A stretch of DNA of 64,000 nucleotides. Source: Incurvaria masculella (taxonomy: Eukaryota; Arthropoda; Insecta; Lepidoptera; Incurvariidae). Shown here piece by piece: positions 63,991-64,000 of this stretch. The first letter of the stretch is position 1; every line of letters begins with the position of its first letter. Made by a program: the position numbers and the translations under genes. The notes under the pieces are model-generated. The model was given only the letters and a program-made list of their open reading frames with translations. It ran no database searches and was not told the DNA's origin. The DNA lies in contig OX335645.2 in NCBI GenBank assembly GCA_946894095.1, forward strand, positions 11,307,001 to 11,371,000. Reading direction: 5' to 3'.

Positions 63991-64000
63991 TGAAAAAAAA

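Overview
This 64 kb window looks like gene-poor nuclear DNA from a moth or butterfly (Lepidoptera). The background is AT-rich, no complete protein-coding gene is visible, and almost every recognisable unit is a transposable element or its remnant. The call to Lepidoptera is from memory of repeat types, not from a search: Helitron-like elements starting TCACTACATAG and ending in a hairpin plus CTAG, an RTE-type retrotransposon fossil, composite SINEs with one shared 3' body and either tRNA-like or 5S-rRNA-like heads, and many copies of a GTTCCG...CACTTGGCCGG element that carries a CCGT microsatellite.

Repeat families (names are local to this answer). TA1: about 13 copies of a roughly 545 bp non-autonomous element with TTAA at both ends and termini AAGGTGGCCCA. 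TA2: two copies of a 370-376 bp palindromic TTAA element (termini GGATGTTCCGACCC or GGCTGTTCCGACCC). TA3: two tandem copies of a 480 bp TTAA element. GTTCCG elements: 11 substantial copies plus fragments. hAT-like elements: two copies of about 710 bp with clear 8-bp target duplications. Also present are palindromic GTGCACGAAA elements (5), a GACTAACG hairpin element tied to a 31-bp minisatellite, three Helitron-like copies, about 14 composite-SINE pieces, and several smaller inverted-repeat elements. Several are nested, which gives relative ages and, for the GTTCCG family, an empty-site reconstruction of its target.

Layout. 1-9 kb: unique AT-rich DNA, TA2, an inverted TA1 pair, a hAT-type MITE, two GTTCCG copies and a TA1 split by another element. 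9-15 kb: SINE, hAT-like element, tandem TA3. 15-17 kb: the strongest CpG-rich block, with a possible first coding exon on the minus strand (15534-15724). 17-31 kb: TA1 cluster, tandem repeats, GTGCACGAAA elements, SINEs and several GC islands. 31-41 kb: quiet AT-rich DNA, minisatellite, GTTCCG copies, the 5S-headed SINE, an 85/86-identical inverted repeat and a tRNA-headed SINE. 41-56 kb: a 987-bp TA1 palindrome, nested Helitrons, TA1 and GTTCCG copies, an RTE fossil and a second possible first exon (55514-55614). 56-64 kb: SINEs, a retrotransposon ORF2 fossil, a nested palindrome and the second hAT-like copy.

The main signal not explained by transposons is a scatter of about 18 short CpG-rich islands across the window. 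Two contain a plausible start codon, low-complexity Pro/Gly/Ala-rich peptide and splice donor. A cautious reading is that the window lies in very large introns or flanking regulatory DNA of one or more developmental genes with alternative promoters. That is inference: no downstream exon with a recognisable domain is present.
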